Of a stretch of DNA of 64,000 nt, positions 31,398-40,106 are shown piece after piece. Position numbers and translations under genes: made by a program. The stretch comes from Actinomycetospora straminea (GTDB taxonomy: Bacteria > Actinomycetota > Actinomycetes > Mycobacteriales > Pseudonocardiaceae). Within the stretch, counting starts at the first letter, position 1; every line of letters starts with the position of its first letter. Location of the stretch: assembly GCF_028737255.1 (NCBI RefSeq), contig NZ_JAQZAN010000013.1, positions 124,001-188,000 of the forward strand, given 5' to 3'. Under the pieces are notes generated by a model. That model worked only from the letters and a program-made list of their open reading frames with translations. It did no database searches and had not been told where the DNA came from.

Positions 31398-31426
31398 TCC
31401 GCGGAAGCCTACGTCCTCCGGCGGAA
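31398..31426. promoter_or_regulatory. Direct repeat TCCGCGGAA / TCCGGCGGAA in a divergent promoter
   Basis: Two copies, 19 nt apart, lie between the SARP-like regulator (minus) and the FAD oxidoreductase (plus). SARP proteins bind short direct repeats spaced by helical turns, so this is a candidate operator. A TCACGTGA palindrome lies just to its left (31386-31393). Confidence 0.35.
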
Positions 31427-31509
31427 TCCCCGGTGCGGCCGAGTGGACGAATCGATCGGCTCCGGCGCCTGGCCGGGGCGCGGGCCCGGCGACCGGGAAC
31501 ACTGCGCCC

Positions 31510-33171
31510 ATGACATCGGCCCCGGGTGCCACCGCCCTGACCACCGGCACGGAGACCGCCGACGCGGTGGTCGTCGGCGCCGGGCACAACGGGCTGGTGG
31601 CGGCCAACCTGCTCGCCGACGCCGGCTGGAGCGTCACGGTCCTCGAGGCCTCCGATGCGCCGGGCGGGGCCACGCGCACCGAGGAGATCACCGAGCCCGG
31701 CTTCCTCAACGACCTCGGCAGCGCGTTCCACCCCATGGGCTACGTCTCGCCGGTGCTGCGCGGGCTCGACCTCGGCGAGCACGGCCTGGTGTGGAGCCAC
31801 CCGCACGAGCCGCTGGCCCACGTCCTGCCCGACGACCGGGGCGTGCTGCTCTCGCGCGACCTCGACGTCACCGCGGCGTCGGTCGACCGCTTCGCGCCCG
31901 GTGACGGCGACGCCTGGCGGCGGCTCGCCGACGAGTGGCAGCAGCTGCGCGACCCGCTGATCGCCGCGTTCCTCGGCCCGTTCCCGCCGGTCAAGGACGC
32001 GGCGACGGTGCTCCGGACCCTCGGCGGCCCCGACGCGCTGCGCCTGGCCCGGCGGATGCTGCTGCCGGCGACGCGCTTCGGGCAGGAGGAGTTCCGCGGC
32101 GAGGGGGCGCGGGCGCTCATCGCCGGCAACGCCCTGCACACCGACCTCGGCGTCACCCAGACCGCGAGCACGGCCTTCGGCTGGCTGCTGTCGATGCTCG
32201 CCCAGGACGTCGGGTTCCCGGTGCCGGTGGGCGGGTCGCGGTCGATCGCGCGGGCCCTCGTCGCGCGCCTCGCGTCCCGGGGCGGCGCGGTGCACAGCCG
32301 CCGGCCCGTGACCCGCGTGCTCGTCGAGGGCGGCCGGGCCGTCGGGGTGGTGGACGCGGAGGGCGGCGTGGTGCGGGCGCGGCGGGCCGTGCTCGCCGAC
32401 GTCCCGGCGCCCCTCCTGCTGCGTGACCTCGTCGGCGACGAGCACCTGCCGGCCCGCCTCGTCGCCGACCTCGAGCGCTTCCAGTGGGACGACGCGATCC
32501 TCAAGGTCGACTGGGCCCTGTCCGGCCCGATCCCGTGGACCGCGCCCGAGGCCCGCGCCGCGGGCACCGTGCACCTCGGCGGCGACGTCACCGGGCTCGT
32601 CGACTTCGGCGCCGACCTCGACGCCGGCCGCATGCCCGCGAACCCGTTCATGCTGCTCGGGCAGATGACCCTCGCCGACCCGACGCGCTCGCCGGCGGGC
32701 ACCGAGTCGGTCTGGGCGTACACGCACCTGCCGCACTCGCGCGAGCACTCGGACGCCGAGCTCGACGAGCAGGTCCGGCGGATGACGGCCTGGATCGAGC
32801 ACCACGCACCCGGCTTCTCCGACCTCGTCCTCCGGCGCACCGTCTCCCGCCCGGCGGACCTGCAGGCCCGCAACCCGTCGCTGGTCTCCGGCGCGCTCAT
32901 GGCCGGCACCGCGCAGATCCACCAGATGCTCGTGTTCCGCCCGACCCCCGGCCTCGGCCGGCCCGACACCGTCGTCGACGGCCTGTTCCTCGCCGGGGCG
33001 ACGGCCCACCCGGCGGGCGCGGTCCACGGCGCGCCGGGCGCGAACGCGGCACGAGCGGCGCTGGCGCGGGCGGGGCGTCTGGGCCGCATCTACGCCGCGG
33101 GCATCCGCGCCGGGCACCGGCTGGTCTACGGCGCCGCCGACGAGCGGCGCAGGGTCCTCGCGGGCAGGTAG
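31510..33171 (+). CDS. FAD-dependent oxidoreductase of the phytoene-desaturase-like (CrtI/NAD(P)-binding) family
   Basis: A 553-residue flavoprotein with a C-terminal motif. The dinucleotide-binding site is A-V-V-V-G-A-G-H-N-G-L-V-A-A (about 19-32), followed by E-A-S-D-A-P-G-G-A-T-R-T, and the FAD-contacting C-terminal F-L-A-G-A-T-A-H-P-A-G-A-V-H-G-A-P-G. These match the CrtI-related amine-oxidase/desaturase group, often involved in carotenoid or retinoid-like redox, but no carotenoid genes are adjacent. ATG 31510 is used. The 3' end overlaps the convergent lipase-maturation-factor gene by 46 nt. Confidence 0.88.
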   Translation: MTSAPGATALTTGTETADAVVVGAGHNGLVAANLLADAGWSVTVLEASDAPGGATRTEEITEPGFLNDLGSAFHPMGYVSPVLRGLDLGEHGLVWSHPHEPLAHVLPDDRGVLLSRDLDVTAASVDRFAPGDGDAWRRLADEWQQLRDPLIAAFLGPFPPVKDAATVLRTLGGPDALRLARRMLLPATRFGQEEFRGEGARALIAGNALHTDLGVTQTASTAFGWLLSMLAQDVGFPVPVGGSRSIARALVARLASRGGAVHSRRPVTRVLVEGGRAVGVVDAEGGVVRARRAVLADVPAPLLLRDLVGDEHLPARLVADLERFQWDDAILKVDWALSGPIPWTAPEARAAGTVHLGGDVTGLVDFGADLDAGRMPANPFMLLGQMTLADPTRSPAGTESVWAYTHLPHSREHSDAELDEQVRRMTAWIEHHAPGFSDLVLRRTVSRPADLQARNPSLVSGALMAGTAQIHQMLVFRPTPGLGRPDTVVDGLFLAGATAHPAGAVHGAPGANAARAALARAGRLGRIYAAGIRAGHRLVYGAADERRRVLAGR

Positions 33172-34568
33172 TCGCCGATCAGCTCGCGGTGCCACCAGGC
33201 CCCGGTCGCGCGGCGCTCGGCGCGGGTGGTGAAGCGGTAGCGGTAGAGGCGCGCCCGCACCCAGGCCGGGCGCTCGCCGTCGAACGGGTCGTGGCGCAGC
33301 AGCCGCAGCGTCGGGCGGTCGGCCTCGAGCAGGCGGTCGAGCAGCGTCGGCAGCCAGGTGCGCGCCATCCGCGGGGCGAGCGGCGCGAACCACATCAGCC
33401 AGTCCAGCCGCCGGTGGTAGGGCGCGGTCTGGGGCGGGCGCCGGTACGGGTCGCCGGGCTTGGAGCGGAACTCGTACTCGAGCCACGTCGCGGTGTCGGC
33501 GCCGTCGGGGTCGTCGGTGCCCTCGAGGACGACCTCGTCGCGCTCGCGGGTCACCGAACCGAACGCCCCGTAGCTGTTGCCGAGGTGCACCGGCGTGATG
33601 CCGGCGTTCATCTTCTGCCGCGGGCTGAGCATGTTCATCGCCGGCCACACCGACAGCGCCAGCATCAGCCCCGTCACCGCCAGCACGACGCCGGCGAACC
33701 ACGTCGGCAGCGGCGCGGGCTCGGGCAGCGGGACCGGCAGCAGCCAGCGCAGGCGCGCGTCGTCGATCGCCGCGAAGGCCAGCGAGATCGTCAGGAAGTT
33801 GAGCCACGCGAAGTTGCCGCTGCTCACGAGCCAGCCCTGGGTGACGACGACGACCGCGGCCGCGATCGACGCGACCGGCTGGGGGAGGAAGAGCAGGAAC
33901 GGGACGGCGAGCTGGGTGACGTGGTTGGCGAGCACCTCGACGCGGTGCAGCGGGCGCGGCAGGTGGTGGAACCACCAGCTCGTCGGGCTCGGGAGCGGCT
34001 GGGTCTCGTGGTGGAAGTCGAGGCAGGTGAGGTCGCGCCAGCAGGGATCGCCGCGCATCTTGATCAGGCCGGCGCCGAGCTCGACGCGGAAGAGGAGCCA
34101 CACCAGCAGCCAGAGGATCGGCGCGGGCGGGGCGACGTCGGCCGGGCCGAGGAACGTCACGAGGAACCCGGCCTCGAGCAGCAGCGACTCCCAGCCGAAG
34201 CCGTACCAGACCTGCCCGACGGTGACGATCGACAGGTAGAGCACCCAGAGCAGGCCCCACAGCGCGAGCCCGGCGCCGAGGGGCAGGACGTCGGTGGCGC
34301 CGGCGAGGGCGGCGACGGCGAGCACGAGGCCGGTGCCGGCGACGACGCGGAAGAGGGTGTCGGAGTAGCGCAGGTGGAAGACGCTGGGGTGGCGGCGGAA
34401 GGTCGTGCGCGCGAGGAAGCGGGGGATCGGGGTCAGGCCGCGCTCGCCGATCAGGGGCCGGAACTGCGCCAGCGCGACGGTGAAGGCGATGACGTAGACC
34501 AGCGCGACGAGGTGCTGGAGCACCCAGCGGGCGGTGGCGTGGTCGGGCGCGGCGAGCCAGTCGAGCAC
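33126..34568 (-). CDS. Lipase maturation factor family membrane protein
   Basis: A 480-residue polytopic membrane protein (about eight segments) of the LMF/HTTM-related family. The hallmark is the loop with M-R-G-D-P-C-W-R-D-L-T-C-L-D-F-H-H-E-T-Q and P-S-P-T-S-W-W-F-H-H-L-P, and the soluble C-terminal domain has L-E-Y-E-F-R-S-K-P-G-D-P and D-W-L-M-W-F-A-P. In animals LMF1 aids lipase folding; bacterial function is unknown. The GTG at 34568 was chosen because a GGAGGGAGG site sits 7 nt upstream; a start at 34679 would add an unlikely leader overlapping the hairpin at 34661-34687. Confidence 0.87.
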   Translation of the reverse strand: MLDWLAAPDHATARWVLQHLVALVYVIAFTVALAQFRPLIGERGLTPIPRFLARTTFRRHPSVFHLRYSDTLFRVVAGTGLVLAVAALAGATDVLPLGAGLALWGLLWVLYLSIVTVGQVWYGFGWESLLLEAGFLVTFLGPADVAPPAPILWLLVWLLFRVELGAGLIKMRGDPCWRDLTCLDFHHETQPLPSPTSWWFHHLPRPLHRVEVLANHVTQLAVPFLLFLPQPVASIAAAVVVVTQGWLVSSGNFAWLNFLTISLAFAAIDDARLRWLLPVPLPEPAPLPTWFAGVVLAVTGLMLALSVWPAMNMLSPRQKMNAGITPVHLGNSYGAFGSVTRERDEVVLEGTDDPDGADTATWLEYEFRSKPGDPYRRPPQTAPYHRRLDWLMWFAPLAPRMARTWLPTLLDRLLEADRPTLRLLRHDPFDGERPAWVRARLYRYRFTTRAERRATGAWWHRELIGDYLPARTLRRSSAAP

Positions 34569-34660
34569 GGCGCCTCCCTCCGCAGGTGAAGGCGCCGTGT
34601 ACCCGCTGGGCCGCTCGGACGATGCGTGCCCGGTGATCGAGGTGGCTTTCCTGGCGTTGA

Positions 34661-34687
34661 GTGCCAGCGTGGACGCCACGCTGGCAC
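34661..34687. terminator. Perfect 12-bp hairpin between two minus-strand genes
   Basis: GTGCCAGCGTGG, a 3-nt loop (ACG), then CCACGCTGGCAC. It lies 20 nt past the stop of the E1/transketolase-like gene (34708) and before the LMF gene start, where a terminator is expected. No U-tract. Confidence 0.7.
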
Positions 34688-34707
34688 ACCCCGTGCGCCG
34701 CTGGGGG

Positions 34708-37041
34708 TCAGGTCAGGGCGGCGGCGACGATCGCGTCGGTGTCGAGGTGGTGGTGGGCCCAGGACGAGGCGAGGTCCGACGAGCGGCCGAAGTCCGTGAC
34801 GCCGAGGTGCGCCGCGCGCACGCGGTGGATGCCGGCCAGGAACGCCAGCGTGTGCGGGTGGCCGTCGAGCACCGTCACCAGCTTCGCCGCCCGGTCGGCG
34901 GGGAAGGCGGCGTCGAGGACCCAGCTCGGCGCGTCCTCGGTCGGCCCGGTCGCCGCGGTGCGGGCGCGCAGGGCGCGGAAGACCCGGTCCGGGCTGGTCA
35001 CGACGACGACGTCGGCGCCGACGCCCCGGTCACCGAGGCGGTCGGCGGCCGCGAGCGCCTGGCCGACCAGCGGGCCCATCACCGCGATCGTCACCTGCGG
35101 GGTGCCCGGCGCCCGGCGCAGCAGGTAGGCGCCGGCGGTGACCTCGCGGCGCCGCTGCGCGCGGGCGGCCGGGTCGCTCGGGACGGCGGCGAGGCTCTGG
35201 TCGACGGGCACGGTCGACAGGCGCAGGTAGGTCGACGACCCGCCGGGCCGGCCGAGGCGCGCCAGCCCGTCGAGCAGGCACCAGCCCACCTCGACCCCGA
35301 ACGCCGGCTCGAACGCCACGCAGCCGGGCTGCTCGAGGCCGATCGACGGCGTGGTGATCGACTGGTGCGCGCCGCCCTCGGGCGCCAGCGACACCCCGGA
35401 CGGCGTGCCGACGAGGATCGACTGCCCGCCCGCGTACATCCCGAACGCCCACGGCTCGAGGGCGCGCGAGACGAACGGGTCGTAGAGCACCCCGATCGGC
35501 AGCAGCGGCTCGCCCCACCGCGACCACGTCGCGCCGAGCTCGCCGAGCAGCCCGACGAGGTTGGTCTCGGCGATCCCGAGCTCGATGTGCTGGCCGCTGG
35601 GCAGCTCGTGCCAGTGCAGGATCGTCTCGGCGTCGTCGGCGAACCAGTCGCGCCGCTCGTGCGGCGACCACGAGCCGACCTTGTTCAGCCAGCCGCCGAG
35701 GTTCGTCGACGACGTGACGTCGGGGCTGACCGTCACCACCCGTCGGGCGGCCTCGGGCGCCGAGCGCGTGAGGTCGAGCAGTGCCCGGCCGAGCGCCTGC
35801 TGGGTGTGCCCGGTGCCGGTGGGCGTGCGGTCGAGGTCGGTGGGGACCTCCGGCGGCGGGGCCGGGGCGGCCGGGCGGCGGCGCAGGCGTTCGGCGACGG
35901 TGCGGCACAGGTCGGCGGCGGGACCGTCGGGCAGCGGCGCCCAGGGGTCGTCGAGGTCGGTGCCCAGCCCCGTCGCGAGCGCGCGCATCTGGGTCTCGGT
36001 GAGCAGGCTGGAGTGGTTCTGCGGGTGGCCCTGCGTCGCGAGGCCGTAGCCCTTCACCGTGTACGCGAAGATCACGGTGGGGCGGGCGTCGTCGATGGCG
36101 TCGTAGGCGTCGGCGAGCGCGCCGAGGTCGTGGCCGCCGAGGTTGCGGATCGCCGCGTGCACCGCGCCGTCGTCGACCTCGCGGAGCAGGCCCGAGATCG
36201 CATCCGCGTCCGGCCCGTCGCCGGGCAGGCGCTCGCGCAGCTGCAGCGGGGTGCAGCGCAGGAGGCGCTGGTACTCGGGGTTGGTCATCTCGTCGATGCG
36301 CCGGCGCAGGGCGTCGCCGCCGGGTTTGGCGTAGAGCTCGGCGAGCAGCCGCCCGTACTTGACGGTGATGACCTGCCAGCCGGCCGCGGAGAACAGGCCG
36401 TGCAGCCGGGTCGCGGAGATGTCGGGGACGACGCGGTCGAGCGACTGGCGGTTGAAGTCGACGATCCAGCAGACCTCGCCGAGCTCGCGGACCATCGGGT
36501 CGAGCACGGCCTCCCACACCGCGCCCTCGTCGAGCTCCGCGTCCCCGACCAGCGAGAACTGCCGGCCCGTGCCCGCGGTGTGCGAGATGCCCTCGACGTA
36601 GCGGCGCGCGATCGTCCCCCAGATCGGGGCGGTCGCGCCGATGCCGACCGAGCCGGTCGAGTAGTCGACGGGGTCGGGGTCCTTCGAGCGCGAGGGGTAG
36701 GACTGCAGGCCGCCGGCCTCGCGCAGCGTCGTGAGGTACCGGGCGTCGAGCTCACCGAGCAGGTGGTTGATCGCGTGCAGCACCGGCGAGGCGTGGGGCT
36801 TGACCGACACCCGGTCCTCGGGGCGCAGCGTGTGGAACCACAGCGCGGTCATGATCGAGACGATCGACGCCGACGACGCCTGGTGCCCGCCCACCTTGAG
36901 CCCGCTCGGGTTGGGCCGCACGCGGTTGGCGTGATCGACGATCGCGGTGGACAGCCACAGCACCCGGTCCTCGACGGCCTGCAGCGCCTCGTGCTCGGGC
37001 GCGGGGGTGGTCGGTGCGGGAGCGGGACGCGTGGACGTCAT
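34708..37041 (-). CDS. Pyruvate dehydrogenase E1/transketolase-like thiamine-diphosphate enzyme
   Basis: A 777-residue single-chain transketolase-fold enzyme, shorter than AceE (about 880-920). The N-terminal domain has G-G-H-Q-A-S-S-A-S, K-P-H-A-S-P-V, and the ThDP-Mg motif from G-D-A-E-L-D-E-G to V-D-F-N-R-Q-S-L-D; the middle pyrimidine-binding domain includes H-I-E-L-G-I-A-E-T-N-L and E-G-G-A-H-Q-S-I-T-T-P-S. It decarboxylates a 2-oxo acid or transfers a ketol group; pyruvate is the likely substrate by family. The ATG at 37041 follows a GGAGG site. It is divergent from an Lrp/AsnC regulator with a small palindrome in between. No E2/E3 genes are adjacent. Confidence 0.85.
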   Translation of the reverse strand: MTSTRPAPAPTTPAPEHEALQAVEDRVLWLSTAIVDHANRVRPNPSGLKVGGHQASSASIVSIMTALWFHTLRPEDRVSVKPHASPVLHAINHLLGELDARYLTTLREAGGLQSYPSRSKDPDPVDYSTGSVGIGATAPIWGTIARRYVEGISHTAGTGRQFSLVGDAELDEGAVWEAVLDPMVRELGEVCWIVDFNRQSLDRVVPDISATRLHGLFSAAGWQVITVKYGRLLAELYAKPGGDALRRRIDEMTNPEYQRLLRCTPLQLRERLPGDGPDADAISGLLREVDDGAVHAAIRNLGGHDLGALADAYDAIDDARPTVIFAYTVKGYGLATQGHPQNHSSLLTETQMRALATGLGTDLDDPWAPLPDGPAADLCRTVAERLRRRPAAPAPPPEVPTDLDRTPTGTGHTQQALGRALLDLTRSAPEAARRVVTVSPDVTSSTNLGGWLNKVGSWSPHERRDWFADDAETILHWHELPSGQHIELGIAETNLVGLLGELGATWSRWGEPLLPIGVLYDPFVSRALEPWAFGMYAGGQSILVGTPSGVSLAPEGGAHQSITTPSIGLEQPGCVAFEPAFGVEVGWCLLDGLARLGRPGGSSTYLRLSTVPVDQSLAAVPSDPAARAQRRREVTAGAYLLRRAPGTPQVTIAVMGPLVGQALAAADRLGDRGVGADVVVVTSPDRVFRALRARTAATGPTEDAPSWVLDAAFPADRAAKLVTVLDGHPHTLAFLAGIHRVRAAHLGVTDFGRSSDLASSWAHHHLDTDAIVAAALT

Positions 37042-37121
37042 CGAGGGCCTCCGGGATCCACATCGGTGCACGGAGCGTTCGTCATCGCGTCGAAGTGCGC
37101 AAGCGGTCCCGGCGCGGCTGA

Positions 37122-37137
37122 GCGCTATGTTCAGCGC
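37122..37137. promoter_or_regulatory. GCGCT-n6-AGCGC inverted repeat in the divergent E1/Lrp promoter
   Basis: Lies 24 nt before the Lrp GTG at 37161 and 81 nt before the E1 ATG. Lrp/AsnC proteins usually autoregulate and control the divergent gene, so this is a candidate site, though short. Confidence 0.35.
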
Positions 37138-37160
37138 GACGCCGTCGCGACCCCGCGGGA

Positions 37161-37640
37161 GTGAGCAGGATGGAACCCGTCGACGCCCTCGACGCGCGGC
37201 TGCTGCAGGCGCTCGCGGCCGAGCCGCGGGCCACGGTCGTCGCGCTCGCCGAGCGCCTCGGGCTCGCCCGCAACACCGTGCAGGCCCGGCTCGCGCGCCT
37301 CGAGGACCGCGGGGTGCTCGGCGACTTCGGCCGTCGCATCGAGCCCGCCGCCCTCGGCCACCCGCTGCGCGCCTACGTCACCACGCGCGTCGACCAGCGC
37401 CGGCTCTCCGAGGTGACGACGGCGCTCGCGCGGATCCCCGAGGTCGTCGAGGTCGTGGGCCTCGCGGGCGACGACGACCTGCTCGTCCAGGTGGTCGCCC
37501 GCGACGCCGACGCGCTCTACACGATCGCCGGCAGCCTGCTCGCCGTCCCGGGCGTCGAGCGGACCTCCACCGCGCTCGTCATGCGCCAGCTCGTCCCCTT
37601 CCGCCTCGACCCCCTCCTGGAGCGCCGCGCCGGTACGTGA
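37161..37640 (+). CDS. Lrp/AsnC-family transcriptional regulator
   Basis: A 159-residue regulator: N-terminal winged helix with L-D-A-R-L-L-Q-A-L-A-A-E-P-R-A-T and the recognition helix LARNTVQARLARLEDRGVL, then a RAM effector domain (about 70-150) with V-V-E-V-V-G-L-A-G-D-D-D-L-L-V-Q-V-V. Effectors are typically amino acids. It is divergent from the E1-like gene and probably controls it, as Lrp homologues control pyruvate dehydrogenase or branched-chain genes elsewhere. The TGA stop is inside the palindrome at 37634. An alternative ATG start lies 9 nt downstream at 37170. Confidence 0.92.
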   Translation: MSRMEPVDALDARLLQALAAEPRATVVALAERLGLARNTVQARLARLEDRGVLGDFGRRIEPAALGHPLRAYVTTRVDQRRLSEVTTALARIPEVVEVVGLAGDDDLLVQVVARDADALYTIAGSLLAVPGVERTSTALVMRQLVPFRLDPLLERRAGT

Positions 37641-37679
37641 GCGAAATTCCCGGCCATAGCCGGGAATTTCGCTCACGTA
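37634..37679. terminator. 46-nt palindrome between convergent genes (family member B)
   Basis: TACGTGAGCGAAATTCCCGGC pairs perfectly over 21 bp with its complement on the right, around a CATA centre. It holds the Lrp stop and ends 6 nt before the stop of the convergent ALDH gene, as expected for a bidirectional terminator. Same architecture as the palindromes at 2415 and 61003. Confidence 0.78.
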
Positions 37680-37685
37680 GGCCGG

Positions 37686-39158
37686 TCAGCCGAGGGTGAA
37701 CGGGTCGCGGGTGCCGCCGGTGAGCTCGACCCAGACCGCCTTGGTCTCGAGGTAGGCGTCGATGGCGTGGGTGCCGTTCTCGCGGCCGACGCCGGAGTCC
37801 TTGAACCCGCCGAAGGGCACGCTGGGGGCGACGACGCGGTAGGCGTTGATCCACACCGTGCCGGCCTTGATCCGCGCGGCGACGCGGTGGGCGCGGTGCA
37901 CGTCCTTGGTCCACACCGCGCCGGCCAGGCCGTACGGGGTGTCGTTGGCGAGCTCGATCGCCTCGTCCTCGTCGGTGAACGTGGTCGCGGCGAGCACCGG
38001 ACCGAAGACCTCCTCGCGGAACACGGTGTCGGTGGGCTTCACCGAGAGCACCGTGGGCTGGACGAAGTAGCCGCCCAGCGACTCCTCGCTCGACCCGCCG
38101 TAGGCGATCGTCGCGCCCTCCTCGCGCGCCGTGGACAGGTAGCCGACGACCTTCTCGTACTGCATCCGGTTGGCGACCGGGCCCATCTCGGTGTCCGCGC
38201 CGAACGGGTCGCCGAGCTTGATCTGCGACGCGCGCTCGGCCACCAGCCGCACCAGCTCGTCGTGGACGTCGGCGTGCACGATCAGCCGCGAGCCCGCCAT
38301 GCACGTCTGCCCGGTCGCGGCGAACACGCCCGCGACCAGCCCGTTCGCGGCGGCCTGCAGGTCGGCGTCGGGGAACACGACTTGCGGCGACTTCCCGCCC
38401 AGCTCCAGCGTCGCGGGGTGGAGCTTCTCGGCGGCCGCGGCGGCGACCTTGCGCCCGGTCGCGGTCGAGCCGGTGAACGCCACCTTGTCCACGCCCGGGT
38501 GCGCGGCCAGGTGCGCGCCGACCTCGCCGGAGTTCGCCGTGACGACGTTGACCACGCCGTCGGGGATGCCGGCCTGCGCGATCAGCTCGGCGAACCCGAG
38601 CGTCGAGCCCGGCGCGTGCTCCGAGGGCTTGACGACCACGGTGCAGCCGGCCGCGAGCGCCGGGGCGACCTTCCAGCTCATCAGCAACAGCGGCGAGTTC
38701 CAGGGCGTGATCGCCGCGACGACCCCGACCGGCTCGCGGCGGGTGTAGACGAGGTAGTTGGGGTTCGGCGAGGGGATCTGCGCGCCCTCGATCTTGTCCG
38801 CGAGCCCGGCGAAGTAGTGGTACCAGCCGCCCAGGCCCTGCAGCTGCCCGAGCATCTCGCGGTAGAGCTTGCCGGAGTCGTTGACCTCGAGGCGGGCGAG
38901 GCGCTCGGCGTTCTCGGTGATGAGGTCGGCGAGGCGGCGCAGGCGCGCGGCGCGGGCGAAGCCCGTCATCTGCCCCCACTCGCCGTCGAGCGCGGCGCGC
39001 GCCGCGGCCACGGCGGCGTCGACGTCCTCGGTCCCCCCGTCGGGGATCTCCGCCCACGCCTGCCCGGTGTAGGGGTTCTCCGAGGAGAAGGTCCGGCCGG
39101 AGACCGCGCCGGTCGGCTTGCCGCCGATCAGCATGGACAGCTGCTCGAGCTCGCTCAC
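37686..39158 (-). CDS. NAD(P)-dependent aldehyde dehydrogenase
   Basis: A 490-residue ALDH-superfamily enzyme. It has the I-T-P-W-N-S-P-L coenzyme loop (Asn oxyanion), V-V-K-P-S-E-H-A, F-T-G-S-T-A-T-G, the general base in L-E-L-G-G-K-S-P and the catalytic cysteine in G-Q-T-C-M-A-G-S-R, then E-E-V-F-G-P-V. It oxidises aldehydes to acids; the substrate is unknown. It is the last gene of a minus-strand run with HMG-CoA lyase and the protein at 40107, which may form a small catabolic operon. Confidence 0.92.
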   Translation of the reverse strand: MSELEQLSMLIGGKPTGAVSGRTFSSENPYTGQAWAEIPDGGTEDVDAAVAAARAALDGEWGQMTGFARAARLRRLADLITENAERLARLEVNDSGKLYREMLGQLQGLGGWYHYFAGLADKIEGAQIPSPNPNYLVYTRREPVGVVAAITPWNSPLLLMSWKVAPALAAGCTVVVKPSEHAPGSTLGFAELIAQAGIPDGVVNVVTANSGEVGAHLAAHPGVDKVAFTGSTATGRKVAAAAAEKLHPATLELGGKSPQVVFPDADLQAAANGLVAGVFAATGQTCMAGSRLIVHADVHDELVRLVAERASQIKLGDPFGADTEMGPVANRMQYEKVVGYLSTAREEGATIAYGGSSEESLGGYFVQPTVLSVKPTDTVFREEVFGPVLAATTFTDEDEAIELANDTPYGLAGAVWTKDVHRAHRVAARIKAGTVWINAYRVVAPSVPFGGFKDSGVGRENGTHAIDAYLETKAVWVELTGGTRDPFTLG

Positions 39159-39201
39159 GGGTTCGTGCTCCTTCGGCGTGGAGGGTCGGCCGGGACGCGT
39201 C

Positions 39202-40089
39202 TCAGCCGGGGAAGCCGCCGGCGCGCGGCAGCAGGGCGGGGACGCGGTAGCCGAGCTGGTCGGACAGGAACCCCGCGATCGGGAGCAGCGCGTCGAGGTC
39301 GAGCCCGGTCGGGTGGCCCATGCGGTGCAGCAGGTAGACGAGGTCCTCGGTGGCGATGTTGCCGGTGGCCGCCGGGGCGAACGGGCAGCCGCCGATCCCG
39401 CCGTTCGACGAGTCCAGCCAGTCCACGCCCCAGTCGAGGGCGGCGACGGCGTTGGCGAAGCCGGTGTTGCGGGTGTTGTGGAAGTGCGCCCGCATCAGGG
39501 CGTCCGGGGCCACGGCCCGCACCCCGTCGAGCAGCGTGCGGACCTGGGTCGGTACCCCGACGCCGATGGTGTCGGCAATCGCGATCTCCTTCGCGCCCGC
39601 CGCGGCGCCGCGGCGGGCCACCTCGACCACGCGGTCCGGGTCCACCTCGCCGTCGAACGGGCAGCCGAACGACGTCGCGATCGTCAGCGACGCGAACAGG
39701 TCCCGCGACGCGGCCTCGGCGAGGACCTCCTCGGCGACCTCGGTGAGCGCCGCGGTCGTCGAGTTCTGGTTGGCCTTGGCGAACCCGTCGGAGGCGGGCA
39801 CGACGACGTTGACCTCGTCGACCCCGGCCGCGACCGCCCGGTCGTAGCCGCGGCGGTTGAGCACCAGCCCGATGTACGACACGCCGTCCGCGCGGGTCAG
39901 GCCCTCCATGACGGCCTCGGCGTCGGCCATCGCCGGCACCAGCTTCGGGTGGACGAACGACACCGCCTCGATGCGCCGCGCGCCGGCCGCGGTGGCCTGC
40001 TCGATCAGCTCGATCTTCGCGCCCGTCTCCAGCAGCGCCCGCTCGTTCTGCAGCCCGTCGCGCGGGCTGACCTCCACGATCCCGACCAC
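39202..40089 (-). CDS. Hydroxymethylglutaryl-CoA lyase
   Basis: A 295-residue DRE-TIM metallolyase: V-E-V-S-P-R-D-G-L-Q-N-E at the N-terminus (metal Asp and catalytic Arg), S-F-V-H-P-K, the metal-binding H-F-H-N-T-R-N-T-G strand, and the signature G-I-G-G-C-P-F-A-P-A-A-T-G-N-I-A-T-E-D with the catalytic cysteine. It cleaves HMG-CoA to acetyl-CoA and acetoacetate, the last step of leucine degradation, or acts on a related acyl-CoA. GTG 40089 was chosen because the conserved family N-terminus begins there. Confidence 0.92.
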   Translation of the reverse strand: MVGIVEVSPRDGLQNERALLETGAKIELIEQATAAGARRIEAVSFVHPKLVPAMADAEAVMEGLTRADGVSYIGLVLNRRGYDRAVAAGVDEVNVVVPASDGFAKANQNSTTAALTEVAEEVLAEAASRDLFASLTIATSFGCPFDGEVDPDRVVEVARRGAAAGAKEIAIADTIGVGVPTQVRTLLDGVRAVAPDALMRAHFHNTRNTGFANAVAALDWGVDWLDSSNGGIGGCPFAPAATGNIATEDLVYLLHRMGHPTGLDLDALLPIAGFLSDQLGYRVPALLPRAGGFPG

Positions 40090-40106
40090 GCGCCCGATCC
40101 TGCCCC

